A stretch of 6,528 nt of DNA, taken from NCBI GenBank assembly GCA_964520445.1, contig CAZFNU010000036.1, positions 1 to 6,528 on the forward strand, in the 5' to 3' direction. The notes beneath the pieces are model-generated. The model had not been told where the DNA came from. It saw only the letters and a program-made list of their open reading frames with translations, and did not search any database. Position numbers and translations under genes: made by a program. The first letter of the stretch is position 1. Every line of letters begins with the position of its first letter. This document shows positions 1-3,932 of this stretch, piece by piece. The DNA comes from CAZFNU01 sp964520445. GTDB taxonomy: Bacteria > Patescibacteriota > Minisyncoccia > UBA6257 > JAKLIH01.

Positions 1-189
1 TTTTTAGCTTGATATTCCTATTATCATCATGCTAGGTGTTATGGGTTGGTTTGTAGATTATATGGGGAATTAGTGGATAGGTTTTTTGAAGGTAATTAGA
101 TTTATTGAGACGAAATTTTATTTAGATATAACTAAGCAAAGAGGGAGATATCAATAAATAAAATAATTGTAATATTCTAGTCGCTTTTA

Positions 190-218
190 TTGTATTGAAT
201 ATTTATCTAATATATGAT
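190..218 (+). promoter_or_regulatory. Putative sigma70-type promoter of the small zinc-finger-like gene
   Basis: A good -10 box, TATGAT (213-218, five of six consensus bases), stands 17 bases after a weak -35 match, TTGTAT (190-195). Transcription would start near 225, leaving a leader of about 38 bases before the ATG at 263. The spacing is ideal but the -35 is poor, and AT-rich DNA gives chance matches, so this is a moderate call. Confidence 0.45.
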
Positions 219-248
219 ACACTAGAGATATATCAGAATCTTAATAAA

Positions 249-255
249 GAGGAGG
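249..255 (+). promoter_or_regulatory. Strong Shine-Dalgarno site of the small gene
   Basis: GAGGAGG ends seven bases before the ATG at 263 and fixes that start codon. It is the only strong Shine-Dalgarno sequence in the window; infB, rbfA, the membrane-protein gene and ftsH show no GGAGG-like motif at the right distance. Confidence 0.8.
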
Positions 256-262
256 ATAAAGA

Positions 263-499
263 ATGGATAATCAAAAAATATTAGATTATCTTGAGAAGAA
301 CGAATCTTTAATTTTACTTTGCTTTATGAAATGTAAGGGGAAGTTACCGGACAATATTAAAGTAGCAAAAGAGCATGTTATTAATTGTAGTTTTTGTATG
401 AATTTAGCAGAGAAGAAAATTAAGGCAACCAATTCAAAGATTTATATTAGTAAAAGGTGTGATTGGCAGGATGAAATTGAAAAAAGGCATAGGAAATAA
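263..499 (+). CDS. Small hypothetical protein with a zinc-finger-like H-x3-C-x2-C motif
   Basis: A 78-residue soluble protein with no signal peptide or membrane segment. It carries His38-x3-Cys42-x2-Cys45, the spacing of the zinc-binding motif of zf-HC2/anti-sigma (ZAS) domains, and further cysteines at 20, 24 and 66. The C-terminus is basic (EIEKRHRK). The strong Shine-Dalgarno site and a promoter upstream support the start; the stop TAA lies in the loop of a terminator hairpin. It appears to be a single-gene transcript, convergent with the infB-rbfA-tRNA unit. A Zn-binding regulatory role, such as an anti-sigma-like protein without a membrane anchor, is possible, but no sigma factor gene is adjacent and the sequence outside the motif is not recognised. 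Its one Trp codon is TGG, so it does not test the recoding. Confidence 0.75.
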   Translation: MDNQKILDYLEKNESLILLCFMKCKGKLPDNIKVAKEHVINCSFCMNLAEKKIKATNSKIYISKRCDWQDEIEKRHRK

Positions 500-518
500 T
501 TTCCATGCCTTTATTTTT
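483..518. terminator. Bidirectional intrinsic terminator between the convergent units
   Basis: AAAGGCAT (483-490) pairs with ATGCCTTT (505-512), and GGAAA (492-496) pairs with TTTCC (500-504), leaving a bulged A at 491 and a three-base loop TAA (497-499). On the + strand the stem is followed by A and five Ts; on the - strand the complement of the A-run from 485 leftwards gives a T tract. It can thus end both the small gene and the leftward tRNA-Cys transcript. The loop is the stop codon of the small gene. Confidence 0.8.
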
Positions 519-520
519 GT

Positions 521-596
521 TGGAGGTCACGGTGGGATTTGCACCCACGAATAACGGTTTTGCAGACCGGAGCGTTAGCTACTTCGCCACGTGACC
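521..596 (-). tRNA. tRNA-Cys (anticodon GCA), CCA encoded
   Basis: A 76-base cloverleaf on the - strand. The acceptor stem GGTCACG/CGTGACC is perfect (7 bp), with U73 as discriminator, the known identity base for tRNA-Cys, and an encoded 3' CCA. The anticodon loop is CTGCAAA (anticodon GCA). The anticodon stem CCGGT/ACCGT has four pairs and a C-U mismatch at 27-43; the T stem GTGGG/CCCAC is perfect. The elbow is odd: the T loop is TGCAAAT, with G where U55 is expected, and the D loop (AAGTAGCTAA between 3-bp GCG/CGC arms) lacks the G18-G19 dinucleotide. G15 and C48 could still form the Levitt pair. It starts 12 bases after the rbfA stop and is probably co-transcribed with infB-rbfA, then ended by the adjoining terminator. 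It is not the UGA-reading tRNA, which would need anticodon UCA. Confidence 0.9.
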
Positions 597-608
597 AATT
601 TCTTTTTT

Positions 609-968
609 TTATTCTTCTTTAATTCTTTGTTTTTCAATTAGGAGTAATCTTTCAATTTCATCAGCATCAATGGTTCGATGATCTAGTTTGAAGATTATTT
701 TTGGAACTATCTTTATTTGACATTTCTTATTTATTTGTTGTTGGATTTTATAGATATTTTTTTCTATATCCTGGAATATTTCTTTTGATTTTGTTTCAGG
801 ATAGATTGAAAGAAATACCTTAGCTTGGGTTAAAGCTTTATTAATATCTACTTCAGTAACTGTGATTATAATATCAGCAGCATAGTTTTCTTTTTCTAGT
901 ATTTCAGATATTAGGGGTTGCAATACTCCTGCTAATCTTATATTTCTTGTGTTATTTTCTTTATCCAT
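609..968 (-). CDS. rbfA: Ribosome-binding factor A (30S maturation)
   Basis: 119 residues, the usual RbfA length. RbfA is a single KH-type domain protein that binds the 30S subunit and helps late 16S rRNA maturation and cold adaptation. Family landmarks seen are an N-terminal helix (RLAGVLQPLISEIL), the strand ITVTEVDI followed by QAKVFLSI, and near the C-terminus KIVPKIIFKLD followed by the terminal helix DADEIERLL. It lies 18 bases downstream of infB on the same strand, the classical infB-rbfA pairing, and 12 bases before tRNA-Cys. The ATG at 968 gives a normal N-terminus, but no Shine-Dalgarno motif precedes it, so it may rely on coupling or an unstructured AT-rich leader. There are no Trp or UGA codons. 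Confidence 0.9.
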   Translation of the reverse strand: MDKENNTRNIRLAGVLQPLISEILEKENYAADIIITVTEVDINKALTQAKVFLSIYPETKSKEIFQDIEKNIYKIQQQINKKCQIKIVPKIIFKLDHRTIDADEIERLLLIEKQRIKEE

Positions 969-986
969 ATTGGTATTCTATCAAAT

Positions 987-2474
987 TTATTTATAAAATT
1001 CAAGGATGTCGTCTTTTTGAATTTTAGCATCAGAAGTAATTAAAATACCACATTCATTAGGAGCTCCTATATGAGGGACATTTTGTTTCTGACATTGGAT
1101 ATTTTTTACTTTTCCGTTACCTATTTCTGTTAGAATTTCTTCTGTTAATCTTTTAATTTTACAGGAATCTTTTAGATATATTTCTCCTTCAGTTACTTCT
1201 CCTCCAACTAGTTGATCTTGTTTTATATCGTTAAAGATAGCTAATACCTTTAATTCTGCTTTTTTAACAGGTCCTGTAGTAGTGTTTTGATTTTGGATTG
1301 TTTCTTTGATTTGGTCTAGGATTTGATAGATGGTTTCTCCAGAGAAAACTTTGATAGGTTTGTTCTGAATAAAAGTAGTTAAGGAAGAATCCATTTTAAC
1401 TCTAAAACAAATTAAATATGTTTCTATTTTATTATTTAATGATTTTAAATCTGTTTCAGAAACATGGCCAACGCTATTTTGAATAATATTAAAAGAAATA
1501 TTTAATTCTTTTGCTAAACTTTCTAAAGCAAATACTAAAGCTTCGCAAGATCCTGTAAAATCTGCTTTAATAGCTATAGGAATAATTTTTTCTTGATTTT
1601 CACCTACTAATTTAGTTTTACAATAATTTGTTGATTCGTCTTCTTGTAAGGATTGTTTTTGTTCTTCGGTAATATCTTGGCAAATAAATTTAGTACCAGG
1701 AGTAGGAAGGGTATCAAAACCAACTACTAAAACAGGGGATGAGAAGGTAGCTTCCTGTATATTATTACCTTGGAAATCTTCGAGCATTTTTATTTTATTC
1801 TCACTAGAACTAGTATTTATTTTATCTCCATAATGTATTGTTCCGTTAGTTATAACTAAAGTTGCACAGATACCTCTTCTTGGGTCCATTTTTGATTCAA
1901 TTACTATTCCTTCAGCATTAGTATCTTTATTAGCACTTAATTCATTCATTTCTGCTATTAAGAGGATGAGTTCTAAGAGTTGGTCAACATTAGTACCAGC
2001 TTTAGCAGAAATTTCTACACAAGGAACATCTCCACCTCGTCCTTCTAGGTAAACTTCTTCTTTAGCTAATTCATTTTTAATTTTTTCTAAGTTAATTCCT
2101 GGTTTATCAATTTTATTTATGGCTATGATATATGGAATAGTAGCTGCTTTTATATGGAAAAGAGCCTCTTTAGTTTGAGGCATTACTCCTTCATCTGCTG
2201 CTATGATCAAAATAGCAATATCAGCTAATTTAGCACCACGAGAACGAATAGAAACAAATGCTTCATGTCCTGGAGTATCTAGGAAAGTAATTCTTTTTTC
2301 TTGTCCTTCATTTTGCAGGCTAATTTCATAGGCTCCTACGTGTTGGGTAATATTTCCTGATTCTTTTAGGGCAACACGGGATTTTCTGATATAATCTAGT
2401 AATGTTGTTTTACCATGGTCAATATGGCCCATAATTACTACAATTGGAGGACGAGGGGTTAGTGTTTCTGGCAT
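987..2474 (-). CDS. infB: Translation initiation factor IF-2 (short form)
   Basis: 495 residues. IF-2 is the GTPase that brings fMet-tRNA to the 30S subunit and promotes subunit joining. The G domain shows G1 GHIDHGKT (16-23), the switch region ITQHVGAYE (42-50), G3 DTPGHE (66-71), G4 NKID (120-123) and G5 SAK (156-158). Beta-barrel domain II follows (from about residue 190, EGIVIESKMDPRRG), then domain III (about 295-395, IPIAIKADFTGSCEAL) and C-terminal barrel IV (to DDILEFYK). The long variable N-terminal region of other bacteria is absent; such short forms are common in reduced genomes and CPR bacteria. The start is certain because a TAA lies two codons upstream. The switch motif reads GNITQH rather than the usual GGITQH. 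The protein contains no Trp and no UGA, and all its glycines are GGN. It leads the infB-rbfA-tRNA-Cys unit. Confidence 0.96.
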   Translation of the reverse strand: MPETLTPRPPIVVIMGHIDHGKTTLLDYIRKSRVALKESGNITQHVGAYEISLQNEGQEKRITFLDTPGHEAFVSIRSRGAKLADIAILIIAADEGVMPQTKEALFHIKAATIPYIIAINKIDKPGINLEKIKNELAKEEVYLEGRGGDVPCVEISAKAGTNVDQLLELILLIAEMNELSANKDTNAEGIVIESKMDPRRGICATLVITNGTIHYGDKINTSSSENKIKMLEDFQGNNIQEATFSSPVLVVGFDTLPTPGTKFICQDITEEQKQSLQEDESTNYCKTKLVGENQEKIIPIAIKADFTGSCEALVFALESLAKELNISFNIIQNSVGHVSETDLKSLNNKIETYLICFRVKMDSSLTTFIQNKPIKVFSGETIYQILDQIKETIQNQNTTTGPVKKAELKVLAIFNDIKQDQLVGGEVTEGEIYLKDSCKIKRLTEEILTEIGNGKVKNIQCQKQNVPHIGAPNECGILITSDAKIQKDDILEFYK

Positions 2475-2512
2475 GTTTTAGGTATTTAATATATTTTTTC
2501 TTGATGCTTTGT

Positions 2513-2541
2513 AGTTTACACTAAAAAGGTTAAAATGTCAA
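2513..2541 (-). promoter_or_regulatory. Sigma70-type promoter of infB-rbfA-tRNA-Cys
   Basis: Read on the - strand, a perfect -35 TTGACA (2536-2541) is separated by 17 bases from TAAACT (2513-2518, four of six consensus bases). Transcription would begin near 2506, giving an infB leader of about 30 bases. It is back to back with the promoter of the membrane-protein gene. Confidence 0.7.
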
Positions 2542-2578
2542 GAAAATATGGGGTTGTGGAAAACTTTTGAAAAAATGA

Positions 2579-2607
2579 TTGACAAAAAAAGAAAAATCGC
2601 GTATACT
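2579..2607 (+). promoter_or_regulatory. Consensus sigma70-type promoter of the membrane protein-ftsH unit
   Basis: TTGACA (2579-2584, perfect) and TATACT (2602-2607, five of six) are 17 bases apart. Transcription would begin near 2614, giving a leader of about 50 bases. No promoter of this quality is seen in the 21 bases before ftsH, so this is probably the start of a transcript covering both genes. Confidence 0.8.
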
Positions 2608-2664
2608 TAGAATAGATAAATCGTTAAGATAGTTTTTAATAAAAGAAGTTTTAAAATTTACAAT

Positions 2665-3911
2665 ATGGCTGATATACCACAAAATCCACAACCAAATACT
2701 AATCCTGATGGATCAAATATATATATACGAACTATGGGTCAAGATGTACAAAATTTAAATCAAGGAGGAGGGAATTTTAATCCAGGTTTGGGGGCAGAAC
2801 AAAAACCAGTTAATTTTTCTGAAACTCCTGTTACTCCTTCTATGGATGATTTAAAACAAAAAATTCAAGATGTTGCTTCAGGACCAGTAACGACACCTGT
2901 TCCTGTATCTCCATCCGCTGCTTATACGGAAGTTGCTGCAGTGCCAGTAGATTCTGTTGTACCTCCGATGCCTATACCAACAGCTCCGCCACCACCAGTA
3001 GATAATTTCACTCCGCCAGTTCCAACACCACTCGGCAATAATTCATTTAACCCTATAGAGATGCCTAGTAGCCCAATAGCAGAAAACATTATGGGAGATA
3101 TGCCTATGGTTGACACAGCAACAGCATCTACTTATATACAACCAAAAAAGAGCATGAAAAAATTATTAATTCCTATAATTATATTAGTAGTATTATTATT
3201 GTTTTATTTTTTAGTTTGACCAAAATTATTTAAACCATCTAATGTATCATTAATGCCAGGGGTAACAAATCCTGGGGTGACAGCATTAAATTCAGGAGTG
3301 ACAACTACTACTTTACCACCAGTATTAGCTTTTTCAACTGACAAGGGAGATACAGTNNNNNNNNNNAAGCAAATATATTGGGTACGACAAACCAGATAAA
3401 AATTTTACAACCAACTGTTAAAGGAGTGGTATTGACGAGTAAAGAAGTTTTATATACCTGATTAAAAAATGTCCCAGAAGCTTTGACAGAAGATGTTAGT
3501 GATGAATATATTATGTACACATACTATGGAGAAGTAAATCCTGCTTTAGGATTAGTATTTAAAATGAAAGATGCTGATTCAGACGTTAAAGACGCTTTAC
3601 TAGTTTGGGAGAAGAATAAAGCTTTAGTAAAGGATGCGGCTAATTTATGATTGTTTAGCCCTAAAACTAGTACTCTTAAGACTTTCAAAGAACAAGAAAT
3701 TTTAGGTACAACAGTCAGGTACTTTACCTATCCAGGGAAAGAAGCTGTACTATGTTATACAGTAACAGGAGATAAGTTTATAATTACTACATCTTTGGAG
3801 TCTATAACAAGCGCTATTGATCATTTGTCAATGGTGGGGGCAGGGGTTACTACTACAACAACCAAATTAGTAATTCCAGAAGTGCCGACATCTATACCAA
3901 CTACTCCATAG
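2665..3911 (+). CDS. Pro/Thr-rich single-pass membrane protein, read through three UGA (Trp) codons, with an assembly gap
   Basis: Not recognised as a named family. Reading UGA as Trp gives one protein of roughly 412 residues plus whatever fills the gap. Residues 1-160 are disordered-looking and rich in Pro, Asn, Thr and Ser. A KKSMKK patch precedes one transmembrane helix (about 166-185, LLIPIIILVVLLLFYFLV), so the N-terminus should be cytoplasmic and the rest outside. The first UGA (3217) lies exactly at the helix end (FYFLV-W-PKLFKP), a usual place for an interfacial Trp. After a Thr/Pro linker and the gap comes a globular domain with UGA codons at 3459 (LYT-W-LKNVPE) and 3648 (AANL-W-LFSPKT), alongside one TGG Trp (LLVWEKNKA). 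The end is a short Thr/Pro tail and a TAG stop. The gene starts a transcript and ends 21 bases before ftsH, so it might be an FtsH partner or substrate; that is inference. Its start has no clear Shine-Dalgarno site. The standard code would wrongly end it after 184 residues. Confidence 0.85.
3357..3366. other. Scaffold gap of ten Ns
   Basis: Ten Ns lie inside the extracellular linker of the membrane-protein gene. Codons before the gap start at positions equal to 1 modulo 3 and those after it at 0 modulo 3. Ten is therefore a placeholder, and the true gap should be 2 modulo 3 (for example 8 or 11) if the gene is intact. Confidence 0.95.
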
Positions 3912-3932
3912 AAAACTTTAAAATTCATTAAT

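Noticed and set aside
1..99. C-terminal end of an upstream + strand gene (frame 1, open from the window edge to TAG at 97 if UGA is sense)
   Set aside because: Only 32 codons with an unconvincing composition (several adjacent Tyr, His and Cys). The protein-like stretch in frame 2 has an in-frame TAG at 5-7. I see no supported gene in 1-262 beyond the promoter and Shine-Dalgarno site of the small gene.
2555..2563. DnaA-box-like sequence TGTGGAAAA between the divergent promoters
   Set aside because: A single site with one mismatch to the TGTGGATAA form is expected by chance in AT-rich DNA; no cluster of boxes, dnaA or dnaN is nearby to suggest an origin.
2922..3116. Open frame on the - strand within the membrane-protein gene
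   Set aside because: It is the complement of a Pro/Thr/Val-rich coding stretch, with Gly/Thr/Ile-rich low complexity and no ribosome-binding site; the same holds for short - strand frames at 3308-3520, 4367-4576 and 5748-5930.
3217..3219. Selenocysteine or programmed readthrough at UGA
   Set aside because: Seven UGAs spread over two unrelated proteins, without redox-motif contexts or a visible hairpin just downstream, fit a general reassignment better.
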